From assembly GCA_035946615.1 (NCBI GenBank), contig DASYZB010000136.1, positions 1 through 64,000 of the forward strand: a DNA stretch of 64,000 bases. Reading direction: 5' to 3'. The stretch comes from Verrucomicrobiia bacterium (GTDB taxonomy: Bacteria; Verrucomicrobiota; Verrucomicrobiia; Limisphaerales; UBA8199). Numbering within the stretch: position 1 is the first letter of the stretch; each line of letters opens with the position of its first letter. Positions 34,130-43,800 of this stretch are shown here, in pieces. The translations under genes and the position numbers were made by a program. The notes under the pieces were generated by a model. The model was not told where the DNA came from. It was given only the letters and a program-made list of their open reading frames with translations, and did no database searches.

Positions 34130-35176
34130 TCATTTATTGAGCGTTTTTAAACGCTGTAAGGCTGGTGTAGCAGGTGGAGTGCCGCTGCTGGCACGGATGA
34201 TCAGTTCGGCTGCCAGCCGCTTGGCTTCGGGCCGCCCTCCACGGAGCAATTGGACCATGGAATCGACCCCAGCCGATCCCAGTCGGTGTTTGGGCTGGCT
34301 GACGGTAGTCAGGGGGACCTGGAAGTATTCGCTGAGCATGGTGTTTCCGAAGCCGGTAATGGAGATGTCCTGGGGTATCTTAATGCCTTGCTTTAGAAGA
34401 ACCTCTGCAAAACCCGCCGCCACAAGATCGTTGACTGCCTGGATAGCTGTCGCCTCGCAACCCTCGTGGATCATTTGGTGCGCCGCCTGAGCCCCATCTT
34501 CCATTGTGCGCCCGGCATGAAAAACCAACCTGTCCTCGACATCCCTTCCGGCCTCCCGCAGCGCGCGGCGGTAGCCCTCGAAACGCTCCTGTGACCATGG
34601 ATTGGAAGGCGGCCCGGCGAGAAAGGCGATTCGTTTGTGTCCGAGCTGTATGAGGTGCCGGCTGACGTTGTAACCGGCGTGAAGGTCGTCGGTTTCAACA
34701 TTCACAAACGAGGCGCAGAACGGCGCCGTATGACCCAAAATGACGGTGGGCACCTTGCGAGCCAGCAACTCCTGATATATCCGGGCTTCGCTGCCAATCC
34801 GATAGACAGGCGAGATAAACAGGCCATCGACGCGCCTGGAAAGGAACCGGCGAATGCAAGCCTCCTCGCGCTCGGGAAGATTCAGGGTGTACGCCAGGAT
34901 GACATCATAGCCCAGGTCGTAGGCGCGCTCTTGAATGGCGAGGATAATCCTCGAGAAAATTGGATTGGCCAGCGAGGGAATGATGAGCCCAAAGAGCTTT
35001 GTGGTCCGGGTGCGCAGGCCCTGAGCGCTGGAATCGGGCACATACCCCATTTCCTCGGCCACCAGCTTTATCTTGTTCTTGGTCGGCGTCGAGACATCGG
35101 GCTCATCGCGCAAGGCCTTCGAGACGGTCATCAATGAAACCCCAACTCGCTGCGCTATGTCTTTAAGCCGGACCAT
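34130..35176 (-). CDS. LacI-family transcriptional regulator
   Basis: 348 residues. The helix-turn-helix is VRLKDIAQRVGVSLMTVSKAL, followed by the hinge MGYVPDSSAQGLRT. The periplasmic-binding-like effector domain follows (LFGLIIPSLANPIFSRII, VDGLFISPV, VTILG-type VPTVILGHTAPF, HLIQLGHKRIAFLAG). It is expected to bind a palindromic operator and a small sugar-like effector. Regulated genes are not evident, but the pseudopilin-like gene lies just downstream and NAD kinase just upstream in the same direction. Confidence 0.93.
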   Translation of the reverse strand: MVRLKDIAQRVGVSLMTVSKALRDEPDVSTPTKNKIKLVAEEMGYVPDSSAQGLRTRTTKLFGLIIPSLANPIFSRIILAIQERAYDLGYDVILAYTLNLPEREEACIRRFLSRRVDGLFISPVYRIGSEARIYQELLARKVPTVILGHTAPFCASFVNVETDDLHAGYNVSRHLIQLGHKRIAFLAGPPSNPWSQERFEGYRRALREAGRDVEDRLVFHAGRTMEDGAQAAHQMIHEGCEATAIQAVNDLVAAGFAEVLLKQGIKIPQDISITGFGNTMLSEYFQVPLTTVSQPKHRLGSAGVDSMVQLLRGGRPEAKRLAAELIIRASSGTPPATPALQRLKTLNK

Positions 35177-35182
35177 ATGTTT

Positions 35183-36067
35183 TCAGAGGGTGGCTCCACG
35201 CCAGTGCAATTTGCGCCGCAGCGTGTCGGCGAACGAGGTCCCCGCCAGGTGCACCAATCGGACGCTGTGCCGGCTGCGGCTGATGGTTAGCAGATCGTCC
35301 GCACGCAGTTTACTGACTACCCGGCCATCGGCGCTGAGGATGGTTGCGGGTTTTCGGCTGATAACCATCACTTCGATCTTAGCCGTTAGTGGCAGGATCA
35401 AAGACCGGTTCGATAACGTGTGGGGGCAGATCGGCGTAATCTCCAGCACGTCTGCGGTTGGAAAAACAACCGCCCCGCCCGCCGCCAGAGAGTAAGCAGT
35501 GGACCCCGTAGGCGAACAAATAATGAGTCCGTCACACCTGTACCGGGTGAGCGGGGCTCCATCGACCCGGACATCCAGCTCGATCAGGCGCGACGTGATG
35601 CCGCGGCTGATCACGATATCGTTGAGCGCCGTTTGGGCAACCCACCGTTTGTGACAGCGCCCTTGGGCCTCGAGCAGCAGCCGGTCTTCAAAAGTGAATT
35701 CGTTGTTCCAAACCCGGTCCAGTGCCTGGCCCAGCTCGTTGGAAGGAGTGGCCGTGAGAAAACCCAGGCTCCCGATGTTGACCCCTAGAATGGGCGTTTG
35801 CGACCCGGCGATCTCGCGCGCTGCTCTCAGCATCGTCCCGTCGCCGCCGAAGACGAGCAACAGGTCCACTTTGCGGGTCAGCGCTGCAACATCCGGGCAG
35901 AGCTTGGCGTCGATTCCGGCCCACCGGGCGGTAATCGGCTCGCTATAGACCTTCCGCCCGGCAGCCTCGATGAGCCGGGCGGCCTCGGCGACCACTCCAG
36001 CGCCTGAAACCTTTTCGCTGTTGCCCAGCAGCCCCACGCGCTTGATGCTATCAGCCAGTTTTTTCAA
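35183..36067 (-). CDS. nadK: NAD kinase
   Basis: 294 residues. The signature VFGGDGTMLRAAR (GGDGT) and the substrate loops GVNIGSLGFLTA, YRCDGLIICSPTGSTAYSLAAGG and PICPHTLSNRSL define NAD kinase, which phosphorylates NAD to NADP. The frame starts with TTG at 36067, which overlaps the TlyA gene by 17 bp; a GTG at 36037 gives a start MGLLGNSEK that resembles other NAD kinases and may be the real one. Adjacent TlyA gene in the same direction is a common pairing with nadK. Confidence 0.93.
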   Translation of the reverse strand: MKKLADSIKRVGLLGNSEKVSGAGVVAEAARLIEAAGRKVYSEPITARWAGIDAKLCPDVAALTRKVDLLLVFGGDGTMLRAAREIAGSQTPILGVNIGSLGFLTATPSNELGQALDRVWNNEFTFEDRLLLEAQGRCHKRWVAQTALNDIVISRGITSRLIELDVRVDGAPLTRYRCDGLIICSPTGSTAYSLAAGGAVVFPTADVLEITPICPHTLSNRSLILPLTAKIEVMVISRKPATILSADGRVVSKLRADDLLTISRSRHSVRLVHLAGTSFADTLRRKLHWRGATL

Positions 36068-36815
36068 TCAGTGCCAGAAATTCCTTATTGCCGGCCGGGC
36101 CTGTTATGGGCGATTCAACCGCGCCCCGCCAAAGCAGGCCCGATTGAGCGGAAACGAAATCCTGCAACTCGCGCAGGACCCGCTCATGAATGGCCGGGTC
36201 GCGAATCACACCCGCCCCGCGGTCGGCCTCGGCTTTGCCGGCCTCGAACTGCGGTTTGATGAGTGCGACGATTCTAGCGGAGGGTGGCAACAAAGCAACT
36301 ACAGGCGGGATGATTTTACGCAAGGAGATGAATGAGCAATCCATGACCGCCAGGGTGGCAGGAGTCCAGGAGCCGGGGAAACTGGCGAGAGTCAGCTCAC
36401 GGGCGTTTGTTTTTTCCATCACCACGACTCGAGGGTCATGGCGCAATTTCCAAGCCAGTTGGCCCCGGCCCACGTCGATGGCGTACACCTTGATTGCGCC
36501 GCGCTGAAGCAGGCAATCTGTAAAACCGCCTGTCGAGGCTCCCACATCCAGGGCCGTTGTCCCTTTCACATCAATCCCGAAATAGTCCAGCGCGCGTTCG
36601 AGTTTGTAGCCCCCGCGGCTGACAAACTTTTCGGGCGCCTCCAGTTCAAGCCGGTCCTGTGGGGACACCAGCGCGCTGGCTTTGCCGGCTGTTTGGCCGT
36701 TGATTCGCACCTCTCCTGCCAAAATGGCGCGCCCGGCCTTTTCGCGGCTTTCGCAGAGTCCGCGCTCCATCAGGGCCTGGTCCAGCCTGAGTTTCATTTC
36801 CGTTACTGAGGACAC
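36051..36815 (-). CDS. tlyA: TlyA-family rRNA 2'-O-methyltransferase / haemolysin-like protein
   Basis: 254 residues. An S4 RNA-binding domain is at the N-terminus (RLDQALMERGLCESREKAGRA, GEVRINGQTAG). The FtsJ-type methyltransferase follows (FVSRGGYKLERALDYF, LDVGASTGGFTDCLLQRGA, VMDCSFISL, LIKPQFEAG), with the catalytic-tetrad Lys, Asp and Lys visible in those blocks. TlyA methylates 16S/23S rRNA riboses in some bacteria. The first Met may be replaced by the seventh (MKLRLDQ). The stop overlaps the NAD kinase frame. Confidence 0.9.
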   Translation of the reverse strand: MSSVTEMKLRLDQALMERGLCESREKAGRAILAGEVRINGQTAGKASALVSPQDRLELEAPEKFVSRGGYKLERALDYFGIDVKGTTALDVGASTGGFTDCLLQRGAIKVYAIDVGRGQLAWKLRHDPRVVVMEKTNARELTLASFPGSWTPATLAVMDCSFISLRKIIPPVVALLPPSARIVALIKPQFEAGKAEADRGAGVIRDPAIHERVLRELQDFVSAQSGLLWRGAVESPITGPAGNKEFLALIEKTG

Positions 36816-36888
36816 ACGCGGCAGAACTCCGAACCGGAATCACGTGTTCTGTGTCTATTGCGCGCCCCAGGTATAGCGCTTTCATCCC

Positions 36889-36934
36889 GAGGTAAAAGGA
36901 AAACCCGCAGCCGGAACCTGCTCCGGGCTGCGGG
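36889..36934 (-). terminator. Rho-independent terminator of the small CxxC protein gene
   Basis: On the minus strand a GC-rich stem (36904-36934; CCCGCAGCC pairs with the opposite arm, one bulged base, 6-nt loop) is followed by TTTTCCTTTT (36894-36903). It lies 27 nt after the stop at 36962. This is a standard terminator layout. Confidence 0.8.
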
Positions 36935-36961
36935 CCGAAATAAGCGGTGTGACCGCGGAAG

Positions 36962-37291
36962 CTACTTTTCGAGGTCGATTTTGGTGACCGTTAACTCGCG
37001 CTTGCCATCCACCCGTTTAACCGTGCCGGTCGCGGTTACCTTTTTGGGTTCCTGGCATACGTTTTCGTGGAACGCTTTGGCCATGTCATTGGCGACCAGG
37101 TAATAGGTAATGGTTTTGCCGTTCTTGCCTTCGGTCTGGATGACCGTCTGGCATTTGGTGGTTTCGTGCAACGCGCACTTGGCACACTTGGCAGTCCCCG
37201 AGATAGTGACTTCCTTGTCTTTAGCGAACGTTGGCGTGGCCAGGGCAAAAAGCATCAGGCCCGCAATACCCGTGAGAAGCATTTTTTTCAT
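36962..37291 (-). CDS. Small exported CxxC protein (DUF6370-like)
   Basis: 109 residues from the ATG at 37291, with a clear signal peptide (KMLLTGIAGLMLFALATPTFA). The mature part begins VTISGTAKCAKCALHETTKC, a CxxC-type metal- or redox-site region, then a beta-rich stretch (TITYYLVANDMAKAFHENVC) and a C-terminal VTATGTVKRVDGKRELTVTK. Similar small proteins occur in this group of bacteria. It could bind metal in the periplasm, but the role is unproven. A terminator follows it. Confidence 0.75.
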   Translation of the reverse strand: MKKMLLTGIAGLMLFALATPTFAKDKEVTISGTAKCAKCALHETTKCQTVIQTEGKNGKTITYYLVANDMAKAFHENVCQEPKKVTATGTVKRVDGKRELTVTKIDLEK

Positions 37292-37812
37292 AATACACAT
37301 TATTAATTTTGCTGACGATTTATGGACAATGTAGCCAAGTTTTTGTTCAACGCAAGGGCGCGGTGACGCTTTTCGGCGGAGCGCGCCGTCCCCGGGCGCA
37401 TAGCAGTGAACTGGCTGTCCCGGAGGGACATCCGACAATAGCCCAACGCTACAGCGTTGGGTGTGGAGTTTGGAGATTTTCATAACGACCTGATCTCCTT
37501 TTGTCGGAAACTTTGTCGGAGACTTGTCAAAGCCCAACCTCGCTGAAGCTCAGAACCTGCTGAGCATGGCAACCACTCGGCTCAAGAGGCTCTCGGCCTT
37601 CAGCGCTCCCCGCGCCAAAGGGGAAGCGCCCTCTGGTAGAGGTCCAAATAAACCGCCGCTTTTACCGCCGATAAGGCAGCAAACCGCCGCGTAACCTTTG
37701 AACTTGTGATGCGTGAGCGATCAGCCGGGCTTGACCAAACCACTCGACAAAGTTTCCGACAAAGGAAGGCAAAACGCGCCTTGCTAAATGTCCAAGCTCC
37801 AGGGGACTCACG
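37292..37812. other. Non-coding stretch holding MITE-like element copy A
   Basis: No gene was recognised between the CxxC protein start and the GspE stop. Most of the space (37463-37803) is copy A of the MITE-like element described separately. Just left of the element the sequence is CAACGCTACAGCGTTG (37444-37459), a palindrome of 6-bp arms. Confidence 0.6.
37463..37803 (-). mobile_element. MITE-like repeat element, copy A, with nested terminal inverted repeats
   Basis: Copy A ends on the right in AAATGTCCAAGCTCCAGG (37786-37803) and on the left in a TGGAGTTTGGAGATTTTCAT-type sequence (37464-37483). Inside these lie the inner inverted repeats: TTTGTCGGAAACTTTGTCGG (from 37500) and GACAAAGTTTCCGACAAAG (37746-37764). 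Aligned with copy B (49211-49452) in the opposite orientation, both ends, including a stretch starting ACTTTGTCGAG and ending TCAAGCCCGG, are nearly identical. The centre differs. No gene is present inside. A target-site duplication could not be recognised. The outer end sits 10 bp after the GspE stop. Confidence 0.7.
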
Positions 37813-39558
37813 TCAATGCGACGATGTCAGCACCAGTACTTGCTCGAGAGTGGAAACACCATCGCGCGCCCGGTCCAGGGCGACCATGCGCAATGTGCGC
37901 ATTCCCTGGCCGATGGCCACCTTGCCCAATTCCCTGGAATTGGCCCGCGCGATGATCAGCTTGCGGATGTCATCCGACACACTCATTGCTTCGATAATTG
38001 CCAAGCGCCCGCCATAGCCGGAGTTCTTGCAACGCTCGCACCCCCGGCCGCGGTAAAGAGTGGTGCCGTCAAAGATGCTCGGATCGATGAGCAGGTCCTG
38101 GTACATCTTGGTCGGGTAGGTGACTGGCTCTTTGCAATGCGAGCAGATTCTGCGCATGAGCCGCTGGGCGCAGGCCAGGATGACCGAAGAAGAAATCAGG
38201 AATGGCGCGATGCCCATATCATCCAGGCGCGCGATGGCGCCGGGGGCGTCATTACAGTGCATCGTGCTGAGGACCTGGTGGCCTGTCAGCGCTGCCTCGA
38301 CGGCGATTTCCGCCGTCTCGGTATCGCGGATTTCACCGATCATGATGATGTCCGGGTCCTGGCGCAAGATCGAGCGCAACGCGTTGGCAAAGGTGAGCCC
38401 AATTTCCTTTTTGACTGGCACCTGGTTGATGCCGGCGAGCTGGAATTCGACCGGGTCCTCGACCGTGATGATGTTGTAGATCGGGTTATTGAGCTCATTG
38501 AGGGCCGAGTAGAGAGTCGTGGTTTTGCCGGAGCCAGTGGGGCCGGTCACCAGGATCAACCCGTGCGGCGCGTCCACGGCCGCCTTGAACTGGGCGAAGG
38601 TGTCGGAATCCAGGCCGAGCTTGTCAATGCTGGCTGAGAGGTTGGATTTATCGAGCAACCGCAGCACGATCTTCTCGCCATGTACAGTTGGCATGATCGA
38701 GACGCGCAAATCATAATCTTTGCCCCCAACCCGAATCCGCATGCGCCCGTCCTGGGGGAGCCGGCGCTCGGCGATATCGAGGCTGCTCATGATCTTGAAA
38801 CGGGAGGCCAGCGCTAATTGCATTGTCTTGGGCGGCGCCGTGGCATCCATCAGTACACCGTCAATGCGGTACCTCAAGCGCAGGCCCTTCTCGAAGGGCT
38901 CGATATGGATGTCGCTGGCGCGGTCTTTGACCGCTTGGACCAGAATGAGGTTGGCCAGTTTGATGACGGGGGCCTCTTCGCTCGATGCGGCCAACTGGTC
39001 CAGGTTTACTTCCTCGGCGACGCCCACGTTGCTCGAGACCTCGATCTTCTCGTCTTCTTCCTCCTTCTCGGCGTTTTGGACGCTCTCCTTGATGATGTCT
39101 TCCATGCTGCCACTCTTGGTGGCATCGATGCCGTTGAGCTTATCCAGAATCGCTTTCTCAGAGGCTATGAGCGGCCCAACTTCCAGCTTGGTAATCCGGC
39201 GGACATCATCAATGGCCAGCACGTTGAGCGGGTCGGCCATGGCCAGAAATACTTTGCCATCGAGTCGTGAGACCGGGACGACTTTATAATTATAGGCCAC
39301 CTCTCGAGGGAGCAACTCGGCGATTTCGTGCGGGATGCTGATGCGGGCCAGGTTAATCGGGGGGACATTGAGCACCCGGCCCATCGAGATCGCCATATCC
39401 TGCTCGCTGACGTATGCCTTCTCCAAAAGGAGTTTGAGCAGGCGGGTCCCTTCCTTCTTCTGCTGCTCCAGCAATTCCTCGACCTGCTGGGCGCTTAGCA
39501 GGCCGTCCTCGACCAGCACGTCAGCGATCCGTTCTCCGAATGTCTTGACAGGTGGCAT
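37813..39558 (-). CDS. GspE/PilB-family type II secretion/type IV pilus assembly ATPase
   Basis: 581 residues. The N-terminal MshEN-like domain (LLSAQQVEELLEQQKKEGTR, NVPPINLARISIPHEIAELL) is followed by a linker rich in Glu and Lys. The core ATPase shows Walker A LVTGPTGSGKTT, the Asp box IITVEDPVEF, Walker B DPDIIMIGEIRDTETAEIA, the His box EAALTGHQVLSTMHCND, and the tetracysteine zinc motif (ICSHC...CERCKNSG). It powers pilus extension or secretion pseudopilus assembly. It is coupled to the following minus-strand partner gene (39562-40419), 3 bp apart. The pseudopilin-like gene at 33.7 kb may belong to the same machinery. Confidence 0.93.
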   Translation of the reverse strand: MPPVKTFGERIADVLVEDGLLSAQQVEELLEQQKKEGTRLLKLLLEKAYVSEQDMAISMGRVLNVPPINLARISIPHEIAELLPREVAYNYKVVPVSRLDGKVFLAMADPLNVLAIDDVRRITKLEVGPLIASEKAILDKLNGIDATKSGSMEDIIKESVQNAEKEEEDEKIEVSSNVGVAEEVNLDQLAASSEEAPVIKLANLILVQAVKDRASDIHIEPFEKGLRLRYRIDGVLMDATAPPKTMQLALASRFKIMSSLDIAERRLPQDGRMRIRVGGKDYDLRVSIMPTVHGEKIVLRLLDKSNLSASIDKLGLDSDTFAQFKAAVDAPHGLILVTGPTGSGKTTTLYSALNELNNPIYNIITVEDPVEFQLAGINQVPVKKEIGLTFANALRSILRQDPDIIMIGEIRDTETAEIAVEAALTGHQVLSTMHCNDAPGAIARLDDMGIAPFLISSSVILACAQRLMRRICSHCKEPVTYPTKMYQDLLIDPSIFDGTTLYRGRGCERCKNSGYGGRLAIIEAMSVSDDIRKLIIARANSRELGKVAIGQGMRTLRMVALDRARDGVSTLEQVLVLTSSH

Positions 39559-39561
39559 GGC

Positions 39562-40419
39562 TTAGCGGAATGCCTTGTGGATGTTTTTGACCAGTTCGGA
39601 CGGCGGCACCAAATACCACAGCAGGCGCTGTCCGGAAGCGGCGGCCAGCTCCTTGCCGGCCTGCTGGTTGAATGGATTGGCTGTGGCAACCAGGATGGAT
39701 TTGCTCATGCGGTCAAAGGGCAGCACGCACCATCGCTGGCACGTAACGGCTGGAAATGTGCGGGCCAAATCCATGTCCATGTCATAGAAATTGAGCGGCA
39801 AGTAGGCGAAGCGCGATTTGTCGGACAATAATTTCAAGGATTTTTCCACAGGCAAAATGTCCTTGTCCGCCAGGACCTGGATGAAAGGCTCGACCACGGC
39901 GCGCGGGGGTTCAAGCAAATCGGGTTGAGGCCAGCACAGGTCGAAATCGCCTGCGGCAATGGTTTTGGTATCGACGAACAGCTTGTGCATCGCGCGGCGG
40001 CCATCCTCGATTTCAACGGCCGAAGCAGGAACCAGTTTGCTGGCCGGCTTGGTCATTGTAATGGTATCGCCGTTGCGCCGGGCCATGGTCGAGGTGTCGG
40101 GCGGAATTTCCAGGGGAAAACTGCTGGCCTTGCTTTCGATTTCCTGCAGGGCTTTCTGCACATCCGGATCGTCGGGATAGCGTTGGAGGATAGTTTCGTA
40201 CTCGAGGATGGCCGAAGAAAGCTGGCCCATCTGAACGTAGGCTTGGGCAATGCGCTTAGACGTTCCCACGACCTCCGGTTCACGCCCCAGCTTCGAATAG
40301 GCCTCCTTCAGAATTTCCAAAGATTGATAGTCCTGCGGCTGCGACTGAGTGATGACTTCAAACATCTCAATCGTCTGCGCCAGTTGGGCTTCTTCACCTG
40401 GACTCAATGTGCTGGTCAT
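39562..40419 (-). CDS. TPR-plus-MshEN-domain partner of the GspE ATPase
   Basis: 285 residues. The N-terminal third has TPR-like helices (EEAQLAQTIEMFEVITQSQP, QMGQLSSAILEYETILQRYP), and the last 140 residues have the MshEN/GspE-N fold (LKLLSDKSRFAYLPLNFYD, TFPAVTCQRWCVLPFDRMSK), which in GspE/PilB binds cyclic-di-GMP. No ATPase domain is present. It is probably a regulatory or scaffold subunit linked to the ATPase encoded 3 bp downstream. The MshEN identification is by pattern, and the c-di-GMP binding is inference. Confidence 0.7.
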   Translation of the reverse strand: MTSTLSPGEEAQLAQTIEMFEVITQSQPQDYQSLEILKEAYSKLGREPEVVGTSKRIAQAYVQMGQLSSAILEYETILQRYPDDPDVQKALQEIESKASSFPLEIPPDTSTMARRNGDTITMTKPASKLVPASAVEIEDGRRAMHKLFVDTKTIAAGDFDLCWPQPDLLEPPRAVVEPFIQVLADKDILPVEKSLKLLSDKSRFAYLPLNFYDMDMDLARTFPAVTCQRWCVLPFDRMSKSILVATANPFNQQAGKELAAASGQRLLWYLVPPSELVKNIHKAFR

Positions 40420-40843
40420 GCGACTTTGTTTCCCGAGAACCGCGCCGGTTTTGCCTAACCCGGCTTACGCGGCTTCTGGGGCATTTTTCGTATAGCAAAC
40501 TTCCCGCCAGTTCACCAGCGGGCGGCACTCAACTCTATGGCATTGAGCTCCGGCCCGCATTTGGAACGGCATAACTGCCTGAGAACAGCAGCAGTTGTGC
40601 CGTTATCACGTGGTTTGGCTTTAAACTCGTCAAACTCAAGCAAAGGCACACTGGCCTTCAGCAGGCTGCAACGCCTCAGCCGCCGGATTATTGGCTTCCT
40701 CCCAGACAGTCTGCCCAGATTTTACACTGCGGCAGTTGCTTTCCGCTGGGAACCTGCCAATCCTAATCTGTTTCTGGAAGGCCCCGAATAGCCCGAGGCC
40801 GCTCTCCAGGACGGGGTTACAAGTGCAACAACTGGTTCCTTTG
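40420..40843. other. Divergent intergenic region with a stem-loop
   Basis: The 424-bp gap between the TPR/MshEN gene and the debranching enzyme has no credible gene, although frames run through it. A 14-bp inverted repeat AACGGCATAACTGC (40565-40578) pairs with GCAGTTGTGCCGTT (40591-40604) with one G-T wobble and a 12-nt loop. It could be a transcription or RNA-level control site for the plus-strand gene, or a REP-type element. Confidence 0.45.
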
Positions 40844-43800
40844 ATGGTCCCTGCCCCGGGCGATTCCTGGCAACGGTTTGTCGGGGACCGGCTCCGAATC
40901 ACCCTGCGCGACCGTGAGGGACGCAGCCCATCCGAGGGTTGGCAGGCATTCCTGCGCACGAATCTGGGACGCGCAGAGCACTTGCGCCGCGAAATCCTTC
41001 AAGCCCACACGCGTGGGTTGCCCTTGGCAGGGGAATCCTGGCGCGACATTCCCATGAAGCGGGATGAGGCGGGCTGGGCACTGGAAATGCCGCTGGCCGA
41101 GGTGGGCTTTTTTAAAGCAAAAGCATACCTGCTCGACCCGGCAGGCTGGCAGCATTGGCCGGAAGGGCCTGATTTTCGCATCTCTGTCCATCCCGACCGC
41201 TATCGAACCGCCAATATCCTTTATTGCGCGTTTCCGCGAATGTTTGGCCGGACAAAAGCCCTCGCCAGCACCCACAACGAAAATCAGGAACGGGTGCTGG
41301 GCCCACTGGACGAAAGCGGTTATACCGTCATTCCTCCGTCTGGGAAACTACGGGATGTCATCGAACAGTTGCCGCATATCTTTGAGACACTCGGTTGCAG
41401 CATCCTGCAATTGCTCCCGGTTAATCCCGTACCGACGACTTACGCGCGGTTTGGGCGATTTGGGAGCCCTTATGCGGCCCTGGACTTGACTGCTATTGAC
41501 CCGGCGCTGGTGGTGTTCGATCGGCGCACCACGGGCATCGACCAGTTCCGCGAACTGACCTATGCGGCCCATCTTCACGGCGGGCGGGTATTTTTGGATA
41601 TCGTCATCAACCATACCGGGTGGGGGTCGCTCCTGCAGGAGCGGCATCCGGAATGGTTCCTGCGCTCGGCCAATGGAACGTTCGTCAGCCCGGGAGCGTG
41701 GGGCGTAACCTGGGAAGACCTCATCGAGCTGGAACACCAGAACGTCGCGCTTTGGGATGAGTTGGCGCAGGTGTTTATTACCTGGTGCCGCCGGGGTGTC
41801 GATGGGTTCCGATGCGATGCAGGCTATAAAGTGCCTGTGCCGGCCTGGCAGTATATCGTGGCCCGAGTGCAGCAGGAATATCCAGAGACCATCTTCCTGC
41901 TCGAAGGCCTGGGCGGGGCCTGGGAAACCACTGAAGCCTTGCTGAGCGAAGGAGGGATGCAGTGGGCGTATTCCGAGCTGTTTCAGAATTATTCCGGCGC
42001 GCAGGTGGCCTCGTATCTGGAGCACAGCATCAAGCAGAGCGGGCGTGCCGGCCTCCTGGTTCATTTCAGCGAAACTCACGATAACGATCGGCTGGCTGCG
42101 CGGGGCCGCGCCTGGTCTCTTTTGCGCAACCGGCTGTGCGCCCTGGCGAGCGCCAGCGGCGGGTTTGGATTCACCTGCGGAGTCGAATGGCTGGCCACCG
42201 AGAAAATCAATGTCCACGCCAGCACGGGCATGAATTGGGCTCACCCGGAGAACCTCGTGCCGGAATTGGCCAAGCTCAGCCGCCTGCTTTCCGAGCATCC
42301 TTGCTTCTTCGACGGCGCGCGCATTACCCGGTTGAGCAGCCTTGATTCACCCGTGTGCGCGATGCTGCGCACATCCGAGGAAGGCAAGGATACCGTGCTG
42401 GTCGTGGTCAACAACGATGTGGAGCGCTCGCAACAATTTGCGTTGGGCACACTGACGTGCCTGTCGCCTGCACAGGAAGTATTCTTCAAGGCGACGGCAC
42501 AGTGGGTGGACCTATTGGGAGGACCGTGGAATGGACTAGACACGGAGGGACCCCTCTCCCCTCCCGCTGCGACGACGCGACAGCGCGGCGAGTTGGAAGG
42601 GGAGAGGGAGAAGCATCGGCAGATTAAAGATGGCGCCGAGGCCAAACCGGTCTTGACCTTGCCGCCGGCAGCCGCCTACTGCCTGGCGGCGGCGCCCGTT
42701 CCCGCCGGTCTGAGCGGGGAGTCGTACCGCCGCGCCAGGGCGCGTGCTGCCTGGGCTTTGCAGGCCTTGGCATACCTGAAGCCGATCGAAGAATTGGGCG
42801 GCTTCGAGTGGACTGGCCTCGCTTCTCTGGTGGACCGCTCCCCTGCCCTGTTTCTAGGGGCTGTTTCCAGACTTTCAACCGCGCCTCTTTTAAACAGGGA
42901 TTTGGCCCACCTGATGGACGAAGAGGGCTTCGCGCCGGTGGTGCAGTGGACAAGGCTTGATGCCCGGCGGGTGACGCCTGTGCCGCCGGGGCACTGGTTG
43001 CTGCTCGAAGATAACGCCCCATTCCGCGCCGCCCTCAACATCGAGGGGGAGCAAATTACAGAAAACCTTGAGTCTATTACAGCGGGGAAAAACCACATTG
43101 TTTGTTTCCCGCCGCGCCGTAAGGCGGCCAACGCAACCCTTCAGCTTGAACTCTACGGCGGACCAGACCGGCACATCGAGGCTGCGATTCGCTTCCTGGA
43201 TGCCAAACCAATGTTGAAACCCGCCGCGCCGCGCAACAGCGATCTGGTCTTGCTGACAAATGGCCGGGGCGGCATGGGCCGTCTTCGGGTGGACCTGGGC
43301 AGGGTCCTTTCGAAATACGACTGCGTCCTGGGCGCCAACTTACATCCAAGCCTGCCCGTTGACCGGCATATCTTTGCCAAAAGAATTCGTGTTTGGGTCG
43401 ATGCCGACGGCTTTATTTCTCCACTCGATTTCCGGAGCCTGGCCTCATTTGATCCCGGTCCGCCGGCTGTGTGGGATTTTGTCGCTCCTGCCGGCGACGG
43501 CAGGTCGCTTGAGATTCAAATGATGGCCGCCATGCCCGAGGGCCTTAATACAACCGTATTCCGCTTTCGCCGTCCCACAGAGGCTCAGGCGGCAGGCAAA
43601 CAACTGCCGGCCCGCGCCGACGTGCGGCTGACAGTTCGGCTGGACATCGAGGACCGCAATTTTCATTGGGAGACCAGGCGCAACGGCGGCGGCGAATATC
43701 ATTTCTCGACCCACACGCGCCCAATCGCCGCGTCGGTCCAGAATCCTGCAGATATTCACGGCGCCGGCTCCAAAATCCACTCAGGCTCCGATCCGGTAAC

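Noticed and set aside
41348-42298. 316-residue minus-strand frame in the debranching enzyme
   Set aside because: It lies opposite the catalytic amylase blocks and shows no recognisable domain.
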